From VAZQ01 sp963835165 (GTDB taxonomy: Bacteria; Pseudomonadota; Alphaproteobacteria; Rhizobiales; Xanthobacteraceae), in NCBI GenBank assembly GCA_963835165.1, contig CAWIGD010000071.1:124001-188000 (forward strand): DNA of 64,000 nt. Direction: 5' to 3'. A program made the position numbers and the translations under genes. This document shows, piece after piece, positions 7,621 to 16,060 of the stretch (positions within the stretch are counted from its first letter, which is position 1; each line of letters starts with the position of its first letter). A model generated the notes under the pieces. It had not been told where the DNA came from. It saw only the letters and a program-made list of their open reading frames with translations, and did no database searches.

Positions 7621-9987
7621 TCAGCGCGGCGCCGACAGCGCCGCCGCGGCGATCTGCTCGGGTCTGATCGGCGTCGAGTTGAATTCCATCTTGAATGGCG
7701 CGAGCGCGTCGGACACCGCGTTGGCGATGACGACCGGCGGCGAGATGGCGCTGCCTTCGCCGACGCCCTTGACGCCGAGCGGATTGAGCGGCGAGGGAGA
7801 ATGCTGATGGATCAGCTCGATATCCGGGAAGTCGCTCGCGGTCGGGAGCAGATAGTCCATGAACGAGCCGGCGAGAAGCTGGCCTTCGGAGTCATAGGCG
7901 AACTCCTCCAGCAGCGCGCCGCCCAATCCCTGGATCGTGCCGCCGTGAATCTGTCCTTCGACCAGCATCGGGTTCACCACCACGCCGCAGTCGTGCACGA
8001 CGACGTATTTCTCGATGCTGAGCCGCCCGGTCCTGATGTCGACTTCGACGATGGCCGCGTGTGACGCGTAGGACCAGGTCACCGTCGGCGGCTCGTAGTA
8101 GTAGGTCTCCTCGAGGCCGGCCTGCATGCCTTGCGGGCGGCCATGATCCCAGCCCGGGCGCGCGGCCTTGGCAACGCTTGCCAGCGTGACCTCGTTGCCG
8201 GGAACGCCGACGACGCCGATCGCGCCGCTGCGCAGCTCGAGATCGCCTGGCGCGCATTCGAGCATGTTGGCGGCGATGGCGAAGGCCTTCTCGCGCAGAA
8301 TTTCGCTGGCGTAATGGATCGCGGAGGAGAGCGTGACCGTGCTGCGGCTGGCGATGGTGCCGAATCCGATCGAGATCGCCGAGGTGTCGGCGAGCGCCAT
8401 GACGACGTCGTCCGGCTTGACCTTCCAGGCGTCGGCGACCACCTGCGAGAAGATCGTTTCCATGCCCTGGCCCTGCGGGCAGGCCCCGGAGGCGACATAG
8501 ACCTTGCCGGTCGGGTCGATGCGCACGGTGGCGCCCTCGAACGGGCCGACGCCGGTGCCCTCGACATAGCAGCCGAGGCCGAGCCCGAGATAGCGGCCCT
8601 CCCCGCGCGCCTTTTTCTGCCGCGCCCGGAACGCCGCGACGCCGCCGATGCCGTCCAGCGCCTGTTGCAGGGCCTTGGGATAGTCCCCGCTGTCGTAGAC
8701 GATGGCCTCGCCGTCGCGATAGGGAATGCCCAGGCGATAGGGCATCTCTTTGTGCGGGACCATGTTGCGCAGCCGCACGTCGGCCGGATCGAGACCCAGC
8801 TCGCCGGCAATGAGGTCCATCGTCCGCTCCATCGCGAACGTGGCCTCCGGCCGTCCGGCGCCGCGATAGGGCGCGTTCGGCACCTTGCTGGTCGCAGCGA
8901 TGCGAGCGTGGACGGCGAAATTGTCGAACTTGTACGGCCCGGGCAGATGCACCGCGGTGTTGTAGGAGATGCCGGCGCCGATCGGATTCCAGGCGCCGCA
9001 GTCGGCAATGAAGCTGTCGCGGAATGCGAGCAGCCGGCCGTCGTCGTCGAAGCCCGCCTCGACATCGTGGATCTGATCGCGCGAATGGCAGGCGGACATG
9101 AAGTGCTCGTGCCGGTCCTCGATCCACCGAACCGGCCGTTTCACGGCGCGCGCGAGGAACGCAATGAGCAATTCCTCGGGATAGACGTGGCCTTTCACGC
9201 CAAAACCGCCGCCGACGTCGAGCGCGACGCAACGGATGCGCGCCTCGGGCATGTTCAGCACGGTGGACGCCTCGCGCCGCAGCCAGTGCACGACCTGACA
9301 GGACGACCAGATCGTAATGGCGTCGGCGCGTTCGTCGTAAACGCTGACGACGCCGCGGCACTCCATCGGGATCGCACCATAGCGGTGGTGGTAGAAGCGC
9401 CGCTTGAGCCGGTGGGGCGCGCGCGCCAGCGCAGCTTCGACGTCGCCCTTGGCGAGGCGAAACTCGCCGATCAGGTTGGTGTTGTATTTGTCATGCAGGA
9501 CCGGAGCGCCGGGCTCGAGAGCCGCTTCGGGATCCACGATGGCCGGCAGCGGCTCGAGATCGAGGGTGACCAGCTCGGCCGCGTCTTCCGCGAGATAGCG
9601 GCTCTCGGCCAGGATGACCGCGACCGCCTCGCCGACATGGCGCACCTTGTCGTGGGCGAGCAACGACTGCTGCGGATTGAGGAACTTGTGTTGGACCTGC
9701 GTGGCCCATTTCCGCGGCAGCGACAATTGGGTGTCGGGGACCGGCGGGAGCAGTTGCGCGAGTTCCGCGCCGTTGAGCACATACGCGACGCCGGGCGACG
9801 CTGCCGCGCGCGACAGGTCGACCGAGCGGATGCGCGCGTGCGCCACCTGGCTCCGCACGAACACGGCATGCAGCGTGTCGGGAAACTTCAGATCGGCCAC
9901 GAACTGGCCGCGGCCCACCAGCAGGCGTCGGTCCTCGCGACGCGGCAGCGAGCGTCCGACGTATCCGTTGCCTTGCCCCTGTGCCAT
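7621..9987 (-). CDS. Molybdenum hydroxylase large subunit (xanthine dehydrogenase/CoxL family, form II-like)
   Basis: 788-residue molybdopterin-cytosine-dinucleotide-type catalytic subunit. Key segments are N-terminal GNGYVGRSLPRREDRRLLVG, central DVGGGFGVKGHVYPEE, the active-site loop PYRGAGRPEATFAMER and C-terminal GVKGVGEGSAISPPVVIANA, which holds the catalytic Glu. True CO dehydrogenase (form I) has AYRCSFR with a Cu-ligand Cys; this AYRGAGR-like loop is the form II type, so CO is unlikely to be the substrate. It works with the [2Fe-2S] and FAD subunits encoded just upstream on the same strand. Neighbouring NicC-like and PuuE-like genes point to hydroxylation of an N-heterocycle (inference). 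Confidence 0.9.
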   Translation of the reverse strand: MAQGQGNGYVGRSLPRREDRRLLVGRGQFVADLKFPDTLHAVFVRSQVAHARIRSVDLSRAAASPGVAYVLNGAELAQLLPPVPDTQLSLPRKWATQVQHKFLNPQQSLLAHDKVRHVGEAVAVILAESRYLAEDAAELVTLDLEPLPAIVDPEAALEPGAPVLHDKYNTNLIGEFRLAKGDVEAALARAPHRLKRRFYHHRYGAIPMECRGVVSVYDERADAITIWSSCQVVHWLRREASTVLNMPEARIRCVALDVGGGFGVKGHVYPEELLIAFLARAVKRPVRWIEDRHEHFMSACHSRDQIHDVEAGFDDDGRLLAFRDSFIADCGAWNPIGAGISYNTAVHLPGPYKFDNFAVHARIAATSKVPNAPYRGAGRPEATFAMERTMDLIAGELGLDPADVRLRNMVPHKEMPYRLGIPYRDGEAIVYDSGDYPKALQQALDGIGGVAAFRARQKKARGEGRYLGLGLGCYVEGTGVGPFEGATVRIDPTGKVYVASGACPQGQGMETIFSQVVADAWKVKPDDVVMALADTSAISIGFGTIASRSTVTLSSAIHYASEILREKAFAIAANMLECAPGDLELRSGAIGVVGVPGNEVTLASVAKAARPGWDHGRPQGMQAGLEETYYYEPPTVTWSYASHAAIVEVDIRTGRLSIEKYVVVHDCGVVVNPMLVEGQIHGGTIQGLGGALLEEFAYDSEGQLLAGSFMDYLLPTASDFPDIELIHQHSPSPLNPLGVKGVGEGSAISPPVVIANAVSDALAPFKMEFNSTPIRPEQIAAAALSAPR

Positions 9988-10000
9988 CCGCCAAATGTCC

Positions 10001-10092
10001 TAGAGCATGATCCCGAAAAGTTGCAGACTTTTCGGATAAGATCATGCGACCGAAAAATACTTAGAGCGAAATCCTGATTCATTTCGCTCTAA
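10001..10092. repeat. Dispersed palindromic intergenic element (two hairpins), copy 1
   Basis: Hairpin one: GCATGATC+CCGAAAAG (10005-10020) pairs with CTTTTCGG (10028-10035) and GATCATGC (10040-10047). Hairpin two: TTAGAGCGAAAT (10061-10072) pairs perfectly with ATTTCGCTCTAA (10081-10092) around an 8-base loop. Near-identical first hairpins occur at 15100-15140 and, inverted, at 49031-49078. The second hairpin overlaps the stop codon of the [2Fe-2S] subunit gene and supplies its TAG. It may also attenuate transcription between the small and large subunit genes. Confidence 0.85.
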
Positions 10093-10574
10093 GCCTGTTC
10101 GCGCCGCATGGTCTCGGCGGCCGCCATCACCGCCTTGACGATGTTCTGGTAGCCGGTGCAGCGGCACAACACGGCGGACAGCGCCTCGCGCACCTCGGAT
10201 ACGCTGGGCGACGGATTGACGCGCAGAAAGTCCAGCGCGGTCATCAGCATGCCCGGCGTGCAGAAGCCGCATTGCAGTCCGTGATGCTCATGGAAGGCCG
10301 ACTGCAGCGGATGCAGCACGCTCCCTTCGGCCATGCCCTCGATGGTGACGATGTCGGCGCCGTCGGCCTGCACGGCGAGCATGATGCACGAGCGCACGGC
10401 CTCGCCGTCGCAGAGGATCGTGCAGGCGCCACAGGCGCCATGTTCGCATCCGACGTGAGTGCCGGTAAGGGAAAGATTGTCGCGAAGGAAATCGGCCAGA
10501 AGGGTGCGCGGCTCGCAGCGCCCTTCGCAGGCCTTGCCGTTGACGGTCAAGCGGACATCAACCATACGCGTCAT
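10089..10574 (-). CDS. Molybdenum hydroxylase [2Fe-2S] small subunit (CoxS/NdhS-like)
   Basis: 161-residue electron-transfer subunit with two [2Fe-2S] sites. The plant-ferredoxin-type cluster is Cys43, Cys48, Cys51 and Cys63 (GCEHGACGACTILCDG). The second cluster is Cys102, Cys105, Cys137 and Cys139 (CGFCTPGML and CRCTGYQNI). All ligands are present, so it should be functional. It passes electrons from the Mo centre of the large subunit to FAD in the medium subunit. It lies 18 bases after the FAD subunit gene and about 100 bases before the large subunit gene, separated from the latter by a palindromic repeat. A second ATG three codons in (10565) is an alternative start. Confidence 0.92.
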   Translation of the reverse strand: MTRMVDVRLTVNGKACEGRCEPRTLLADFLRDNLSLTGTHVGCEHGACGACTILCDGEAVRSCIMLAVQADGADIVTIEGMAEGSVLHPLQSAFHEHHGLQCGFCTPGMLMTALDFLRVNPSPSVSEVREALSAVLCRCTGYQNIVKAVMAAAETMRREQA

Positions 10575-10592
10575 GTTGTGCTCATGTCCGTC

Positions 10593-11450
10593 TCATGCCG
10601 CCGCGGCGCGCCGCACCGCGCGCTCGGTCAGGACCTGCGTCAACTGCCGCCGATACGCCGCGGACGCCTGCCGGTCGGACAGCGGCTCGACCGCCTCGGC
10701 CGCCGCTTCGGCTGCTCGTGCGATGGCATCTTCGCCCAGCCCGTGCTGCTCGAGGATCTGCTCGGCCGCGCGCAATCGCTCGGAATGGGAGGATATGCCG
10801 GCCGTGGCGATGCGGGCCCTGGCGCAGCCCCGGCCTTCGCGCAGGATCACTGCGGTCACGGCGGCAATGGCGAAATCGCCATGCCGGCGGGCGAACTCCT
10901 CGATGGCAAAGCCGGCGCCGGCCGGCATCACCGGCAGGCGCACCTCGACGAGAATTTCATCGGGAGCGATGCTGGTGGTCATGGCGTCCTGAAAAAGATC
11001 GGATGCGGCAATGCTGCGTTGGCCCTTGGGCCCGCGCACGACCACGGCGCCATCGAGGACCTGCAGCACCATCGGAAGTTCTGCGGCCGGGTCGGCATTG
11101 GCGATGGAACCGCCGATGGTTCCGCGCGAACGCGTCGGCAGGTGACCCACCAGCTTGATGGCTGCCGTGAGCACAGGCAGCTTGTCGGCAACGACCGGTG
11201 AAAATTCGATCGTCCGCTGCCGGGTCATCGCGCCGATGCAAATGGCGTCGCCTTGGTCCTTGATATAGGCCAGGTCGGGGATGCGGTTGAGATCGACGAT
11301 GACCGGCGGGGACGCGAGCCGGAAGTTCATCATCGGAATCAGGGTTTGGCCGCCGGCCAGCACGCGACAATCGGGACCATTTGCCTGCAGCAGCGCCAGG
11401 GCCTCGTCGACCGTGGTCGGCGCATGATATTCAAAACTCGCAGGCTTCAT
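10593..11450 (-). CDS. Molybdenum hydroxylase FAD-binding medium subunit (CoxM-like)
   Basis: 285-residue FAD subunit of the xanthine dehydrogenase/CO dehydrogenase family. Flavin-binding motifs are present: AGGQTLIPMMNFRLASP near residues 36-52 and TRSRGTIGGSIANADPAAELP near 105-125. The C-terminal CO_deh_flav_C domain follows (HGDFAIAAVTAVI onward). With the [2Fe-2S] and Mo subunits it forms a three-subunit complex in the cytoplasm. The order M, S, L on the minus strand with an 18-base gap after M indicates one operon that probably starts at the NicC-like gene. Confidence 0.92.
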   Translation of the reverse strand: MKPASFEYHAPTTVDEALALLQANGPDCRVLAGGQTLIPMMNFRLASPPVIVDLNRIPDLAYIKDQGDAICIGAMTRQRTIEFSPVVADKLPVLTAAIKLVGHLPTRSRGTIGGSIANADPAAELPMVLQVLDGAVVVRGPKGQRSIAASDLFQDAMTTSIAPDEILVEVRLPVMPAGAGFAIEEFARRHGDFAIAAVTAVILREGRGCARARIATAGISSHSERLRAAEQILEQHGLGEDAIARAAEAAAEAVEPLSDRQASAAYRRQLTQVLTERAVRRAAAA

Positions 11451-11564
11451 CGGGTGCTCTCGGAACTCATTACGCTATCCGATCGACGGGACGTCGCCAC
11501 CCGGGTTTCAATGGCGTCATCGAAAGGTCAAGGTCTTTGCAGGCTTGCTCATCCGGCGTGCAAC

Positions 11565-12494
11565 TCAAGCCGTCTTCGCCGGAAAGTGCTTGAGCCAGTG
11601 TTGTGCAATATCGATGCCACGGCAAAACCAGACGCCTTTGAAGCCGTGCATGTGCTCGAGCAGCCTGATCAGCCCCGTGCATCGTCCCGGCCTTCCGATC
11701 AGCCGGTCATGCAGACCAATGGAGAGCAGCTTCGGAGAGCCTTTCTCGCCCTCGCGGTAGAGAACGTCGAATGCGTCGCGCATGTAGGTGAAGAACTCCT
11801 GCCCGGTCGAAAACCCGCTGTTCTCGTTGAAACGATTGTCGTTGGCTTCGTACGAATAGGGGATGACCAGGTGGGATTTCCCCTGAACATGCAGCCAATA
11901 GGGCAACTCGTCGGCGAGCGAATCGCGATCGTACAGAAACCCTCCGGCCTCGACGATCAACCGCCGCGTGTTGGGGCCCGGCCGGCCGGTCATCCAGCCG
12001 GCCGGCTGCGCTCCGGTCAGCGTCTTCAGAATATCGATTGCCTGCCGGATGTGCCGGCGTTCGACGTCCTCGGGCACGTCGACGTAGTCGATCCAGCGAT
12101 AGCCGTGGCTGACGATTTCGTGCCCGCGCTCGACGCAGGCAAGCGCCAACCGGGGATTTTGCTCGAGCGCGCGGGCGACGCCGAGAATGCTGACCGCAAC
12201 CGAATGGTCGCGGAATATGTCGAGCACGCGCCAGACGCCGCGTCGGCTGCCGAATTCGAACACCGATTCGACCAGCGGCGCGCGCCGGCCGCTATAGGCC
12301 GGTACGCCGATGTCGTTGAGCATGCCCTCGGACACCTGGTCGCCGTTGAACAGCGATGCTTCGCCGCCGCCTTCGACGTTGAGATTGAAATTGACCGCGA
12401 TCAGCGCGCCCCCCGGCCAGGCCGGGTTCGGCGGGAACTCGCCATATCCAACGAGATCGCGGGCGATCATCGGATCGGGTTTCGGCTCCAACAT
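11565..12494 (-). CDS. Polysaccharide deacetylase (NodB-fold) family hydrolase, PuuE allantoinase-like
   Basis: 309-residue cytoplasmic protein without a signal peptide. The start MLEPKPDPMIARDLVGYGEF, then PAWPGGALIAVNFNLNVEGG and FNGDQVSE follow the arrangement of PuuE-type allantoinases, which hydrolyse a cyclic amide rather than chitin. HEIVSHGYRWIDY near residue 125-137 carries the NodB-fold His pair. It lies 18 bases after the NicC-like gene and 114 bases before the FAD subunit gene, so it is very likely co-transcribed with them. A ring-opening or deformylation role on a hydroxylated N-heterocycle is plausible but unproven. Confidence 0.8.
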   Translation of the reverse strand: MLEPKPDPMIARDLVGYGEFPPNPAWPGGALIAVNFNLNVEGGGEASLFNGDQVSEGMLNDIGVPAYSGRRAPLVESVFEFGSRRGVWRVLDIFRDHSVAVSILGVARALEQNPRLALACVERGHEIVSHGYRWIDYVDVPEDVERRHIRQAIDILKTLTGAQPAGWMTGRPGPNTRRLIVEAGGFLYDRDSLADELPYWLHVQGKSHLVIPYSYEANDNRFNENSGFSTGQEFFTYMRDAFDVLYREGEKGSPKLLSIGLHDRLIGRPGRCTGLIRLLEHMHGFKGVWFCRGIDIAQHWLKHFPAKTA

Positions 12495-12512
12495 GGTCGA
12501 GATACCTTCGTC

Positions 12513-13643
12513 TCAGGCTGGTCGATCGAGCGGCGCCGTACAGGGATCGTAACAATAGAACCAGTCGGTGTCGGTCGCCCCGCGCATCCAGCTGTTCTCG
12601 ATTGAAATACGCTGGGCGTCGCCGACCCGGTCGATCCGGGTGGCTTCGTACCAGCGATAAGCCTCGTCGGCTTCGTCGAACCGCGCGAGACAGCGGCTGA
12701 GGATGGCGGCGTCCTCGATCGCCATGGCGCCGCCGGCCGCCATGAAGGGGCGCATCGGATGGCAGGCATCGCCGAGCAGCACGATGCGTCCGCCGCTCCA
12801 GCGGTCGTTGCGCTCGCGATCGAAGATCGGCCAGACCGTCACGTCGGTGGTCACCTCGATGACCCGCAGCAGGTCGGCGTGGAAGTCGCCGAAGTTCTTG
12901 AACAACTCCTCGCGCGAGCTGGGCAGCGAAGCCGCGTCGCTCTCCCACCTGGCCCTGGGCGCGACGCCGATGACATAAACCTCATCGCGCCTGCTGGTCA
13001 TGAAATAGACGAGGATGTGCCGGTCCGGACCCCACCATTTGGTGCAGTCCGGAATCTTGAAGCCCCGGAGCGCTTGCGTCGGGAAGATCGCCCGCTGCGC
13101 TGCCATCCCGATGTATCGCGGCGGCTCGAGGCCCAGCAGATACTCCCGGACCTTGGAGTTCACTCCGTCCGCGCCGACGACGATATCGGCCTCCACCGTC
13201 ACCCCGTTGTCGAACGCGAGACGGATCGCATCGCGCCGCTCGTCCAGGGCGGCCAGGCGATGATTGAATGCGATCGATCCGGGCACCACGCCCTTCTCCA
13301 GCACCGCATGCAGGTCGCCGCGGTGAATGTTGGCGTAGGGCCCGCCGAACCGGGCCTCGCTCTCGGCATCGAACTCGATCTTGTACATCGTCTCGCCGGT
13401 GTCCCAGGCCCGGCTGATATAGCAGTCCGCCTTGATTCCGATGTCTACGACCATCTGCTCGAGGCCGAGGCGGCGAAGCACCTTCATCGCGTTGGCGCTG
13501 AGAATGATGCCGGCGCCGATGCGGGAGAAGGCGGGTGCCTGCTCGTAGATGGTCACCGCGAAACCGGCGCGTTGCAGGAAGCCGGCGACCGTCATCCCGC
13601 CAAGCCCGGCGCCGACGACCGCAATCCGCGTCTTCCGATCCAT
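12513..13643 (-). CDS. FAD-dependent aromatic monooxygenase, 6-hydroxynicotinate 3-monooxygenase (NicC)-like
   Basis: 376-residue group A flavoprotein hydroxylase. It has the dinucleotide-binding GAGLGG near residues 11-16, the NAD(P)H/FAD fingerprint GADGVNSKVR in the middle and the second FAD motif LLGDACHPM near residue 290. CTKWWGPDRHILVYF resembles NicC more than salicylate or urate hydroxylases (HpxO); both alternatives remain possible. NicC performs decarboxylative hydroxylation of 6-hydroxynicotinate, the product of a molybdenum nicotinate hydroxylase, and a Mo-hydroxylase is encoded downstream on the same strand. It is the first gene of that block, divergent from the NMT1-type importer. 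Confidence 0.75.
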   Translation of the reverse strand: MDRKTRIAVVGAGLGGMTVAGFLQRAGFAVTIYEQAPAFSRIGAGIILSANAMKVLRRLGLEQMVVDIGIKADCYISRAWDTGETMYKIEFDAESEARFGGPYANIHRGDLHAVLEKGVVPGSIAFNHRLAALDERRDAIRLAFDNGVTVEADIVVGADGVNSKVREYLLGLEPPRYIGMAAQRAIFPTQALRGFKIPDCTKWWGPDRHILVYFMTSRRDEVYVIGVAPRARWESDAASLPSSREELFKNFGDFHADLLRVIEVTTDVTVWPIFDRERNDRWSGGRIVLLGDACHPMRPFMAAGGAMAIEDAAILSRCLARFDEADEAYRWYEATRIDRVGDAQRISIENSWMRGATDTDWFYCYDPCTAPLDRPA

Positions 13644-14024
13644 TGCCGATCTGTCCTGACGTGATGACTGAGCCTAATATGCGAGAAAATTTTTTGCCAA
13701 CGCGCGCATCATGGTTGCGGAACTCGGATCATGGGCGTGTTGTGGAGATCGAGACGCAGTCCGGTCGAAGCAAACTCCGAGCGACGGCTGCCGCACATGG
13801 CGATCAGAGGCAGTGTCGGCTTGGCGATGCACGCGGTAAGGTATCCCCACGGAATAGGCTCGCGTTCGGGTCATGGCCTGCGAGGTCGCTGACGAGCCGG
13901 GCGCAGTGGGTCAAAATGACCGAATGCTTGGGGATGTGAGCCGCGTCCTTGGCACGAGACTTGAATGTAAAATGTCGATTTGCCGCTTGGGGGAGCCCGG
14001 TCCCCCCGCACAGGAGGTCATCGC
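13644..14024. promoter_or_regulatory. Divergent intergenic region between catabolic and transport operons
   Basis: About 380 bases separating the NicC-like gene (minus) from the binding-protein gene (plus). It must contain the promoters of both operons. An AGGAGG ribosome-binding site at 14012-14017 precedes the plus-strand ATG by 7 bases. I see no convincing operator palindrome, and no regulator gene lies next to it. Confidence 0.5.
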
Positions 14025-15062
14025 ATGTTTCAGACGCTTCCCGGCCAGTGCTCCATCCCTCGCGCGGTCGCGATCGCTGCGCTGGCGGTTGTGTGCCTGC
14101 AGGGCACACCCGCAGATGCGCAGAAGCGTGACGTGAGCTTGCGACTCGACTGGATTTACCAGGGCCCGAATGCCGGGTTCATGGTGGCCAAGGACAAGGG
14201 CTTCTACGACGAGGCCGGGCTCAACGTGGACATGGGGCCGGGAAAAGGCTCAGGCAGCACGGCCCAGCTGATCGCCAGCAAGACCAGCCAGTTCGGCTTC
14301 GCCGACGGCTTTGTGATCGGTGCCGGCGTCGCCAAGGGCATGGAGCTGGTCATGGTTGCGTCCATGTACCGGCGCAATCCGACCGCAGCCATCGTGCTCA
14401 CGGAATCGGGCATCAAGACGCCCAAGGATCTGGAGGGCAAGACGATCGGAATCGCACCGGGCGGCACCCAGTTCCAGCAATGGCCCGCATTCGTCAAAGG
14501 CTGCAAGCTCGACAACGACAAGATCAAGGTCATCAATCTCGATCCCGCCGGCACGGTGCCCGCGCTGGTGGCAGGAAAGGTGCAGGCGGTCGCGAGCTAC
14601 GCGCAGGGCGCGGTCCCGGGCATCGAAATCCGCTCCAAGAAGGACGCGACGTCGTTCTATTACGCCGACTGCGGCGTGACGGCCGTGAGCAACGGCATCA
14701 TCGTGCACAAGGATTTGCTGAAGCAGGATCCGGAACTGGTCCGCACCTTCGTCAAGGCGACGTTGAAAGGTTTTCTCTATTCACACGCGCATCCCGACGA
14801 GGCCGTCGCCATCACCAAGAAGTACGCACCCGAGATCGTGCCGGAGATCACCAAACGCGAGCTCGAAATGTCGTTCCTCAACTGGCAGACTCCCAACACG
14901 GCGGGCAAGCAGATGGGATGGATGTCCGACAAGGACTGGGACTCGACGGTGGAGACGCTGAAGCTGTACGGCGGGGTGACGACGCCGCTGAAAGCGTCCG
15001 ACCTCTACACCAACGATTTCGTTCCGACCGGAAAAGAGTTCGCCACGCCGCCGGAAAAGTAG
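14025..15062 (+). CDS. NMT1/THI5-like (SsuA/TauA-type) ABC transporter substrate-binding protein
   Basis: 345-residue periplasmic binding protein. The start is fixed by AGGAGG at 14012 and by the signal peptide that follows (IPRAVAIAALAVVCLQGTPADA, split here by charge; cleavage near ADA-Q). The mature part has the family pattern VSLRLDWIYQGPNAGFMVAK, then KGFYDEAGLNVDMGPGKGSG and the GKTIGIAPGG turn. Members bind sulfonates, aminopyrimidine thiamine precursors, riboflavin or aromatic acids. It is the first gene of a three-gene importer operon facing away from the Mo-hydroxylase cluster, so its ligand may be that enzyme's substrate. Confidence 0.88.
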   Translation: MFQTLPGQCSIPRAVAIAALAVVCLQGTPADAQKRDVSLRLDWIYQGPNAGFMVAKDKGFYDEAGLNVDMGPGKGSGSTAQLIASKTSQFGFADGFVIGAGVAKGMELVMVASMYRRNPTAAIVLTESGIKTPKDLEGKTIGIAPGGTQFQQWPAFVKGCKLDNDKIKVINLDPAGTVPALVAGKVQAVASYAQGAVPGIEIRSKKDATSFYYADCGVTAVSNGIIVHKDLLKQDPELVRTFVKATLKGFLYSHAHPDEAVAITKKYAPEIVPEITKRELEMSFLNWQTPNTAGKQMGWMSDKDWDSTVETLKLYGGVTTPLKASDLYTNDFVPTGKEFATPPEK

Positions 15063-15099
15063 GAAGCAGGACGGGGCGGCAAGCCTCGGCGCGCCAGAC

Positions 15100-15195
15100 C
15101 ATGATCCCGAAAGGTTGCCGACTTTTCGGATAAGATCGCGCGTCGAATGAGCCCTTGGAGCGAGATCGCGATGCAACCTGAAACGACTTCGCTCG
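15100..15195. repeat. Dispersed palindromic intergenic element, copy 2
   Basis: CATGATCCCGAAAGGTTGCC followed by GACTTTTCGGATAAGATCGCG repeats the 10006-10047 element with a few substitutions. It is followed by GAGCGAGATCGC and CGACTTCGCTC, a degenerate version of the second hairpin. It lies between the binding-protein and ATPase genes of one operon. Confidence 0.75.
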
Positions 15196-15208
15196 GGCCG
15201 CTGTAAGC

Positions 15209-16048
15209 ATGGCCAGCATCGCAATGGAGATGGAGACCGTCGCGAATGGGGCGGCCCGGTCCGCCCCGGACGAACCGCCGTATCTCGAGTTCCGCGATCT
15301 GTCGAAGATCTACGCGACCGACGATGGGCCGGTCAGGGCGCTGGACGGCATCTCCATCAGCCAGCGCAAGCGGGAGTTTCTGTCGATCCTGGGACCCAGC
15401 GGTTGCGGCAAGAGCACGCTGCTGATGATCGCGGCCGGGCTTCTTCCGGCATCCCACGGCCAGGTGTCGGTGCAGGGTCAGCGCATCGGCGCGCCGCGCA
15501 CGGATGTAGGCATCGTGTTCCAGAACCCGGTGCTGCTGGAGTGGCGGACCGCGCTCGGCAACATCATGCTGCAGGCCGAAGCGCGCAAGCTCGATCGCGC
15601 GGCGGCCGAGCGGCGCGCCCACGAGCTCCTCGACTCCGTCGGACTGCAAGGTTGCGAGCACAAGTTTCCGGACCAGTTGTCGGGCGGCATGCGGCAGCGG
15701 GTTTCGATCTGTCGGGCGCTGATCCACAATCCGCCGCAGCTCCTGATGGATGAGCCGTTCGGCGCGCTCGATGCGCTGACGCGCGACCAGCTCGTGCTGG
15801 ATATCCAGCGCATCTGGAACGAGGCGCGGATGACGGTTCTGTTCATCACCCACAGCGTGCCCGAGGCGGTGTTCCTGTCGGACCGGGTGATCGTGATGAC
15901 GCCGCGGCCGGGACGGATCGATCAGGTCATTGATATCGATCTGCCGCGGCCGCGGACCCTGGCCATGCGGGAGACCCCGGAGTTCACGGGATACAACCGG
16001 CAAATCCTCGACCTGCTTCTGGCGCGCGGCGTACTGCGGGAACGTTGA
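15209..16048 (+). CDS. ABC transporter ATP-binding protein (SsuB/TauB type)
   Basis: 279-residue cytoplasmic ATPase of the importer. Walker A GPSGCGKST spans residues 62-70, the signature is LSGGMRQRVSICRAL, Walker B is LLMDEPFGALDALTR, and the switch His lies in FITHSVPEAV. A roughly 25-residue N-terminal extension before YLEFRDLSKIY is not conserved; ATG codons at 15224 and 15230 are alternative starts. It is flanked by the binding protein (146 bases upstream, with a palindromic repeat in the gap) and the permease (12 bases downstream). Confidence 0.92.
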   Translation: MASIAMEMETVANGAARSAPDEPPYLEFRDLSKIYATDDGPVRALDGISISQRKREFLSILGPSGCGKSTLLMIAAGLLPASHGQVSVQGQRIGAPRTDVGIVFQNPVLLEWRTALGNIMLQAEARKLDRAAAERRAHELLDSVGLQGCEHKFPDQLSGGMRQRVSICRALIHNPPQLLMDEPFGALDALTRDQLVLDIQRIWNEARMTVLFITHSVPEAVFLSDRVIVMTPRPGRIDQVIDIDLPRPRTLAMRETPEFTGYNRQILDLLLARGVLRER

Positions 16049-16060
16049 GGGCGAACGACC

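Noticed and set aside
8131..10077. 648-codon plus-strand open frame
   Set aside because: Antisense shadow of the Mo-hydroxylase large subunit.
7621..11450. Aerobic CO dehydrogenase (coxMSL)
   Set aside because: The active-site loop is PYRGAGR, not the Cys-containing AYRCSFR of true CO dehydrogenase.
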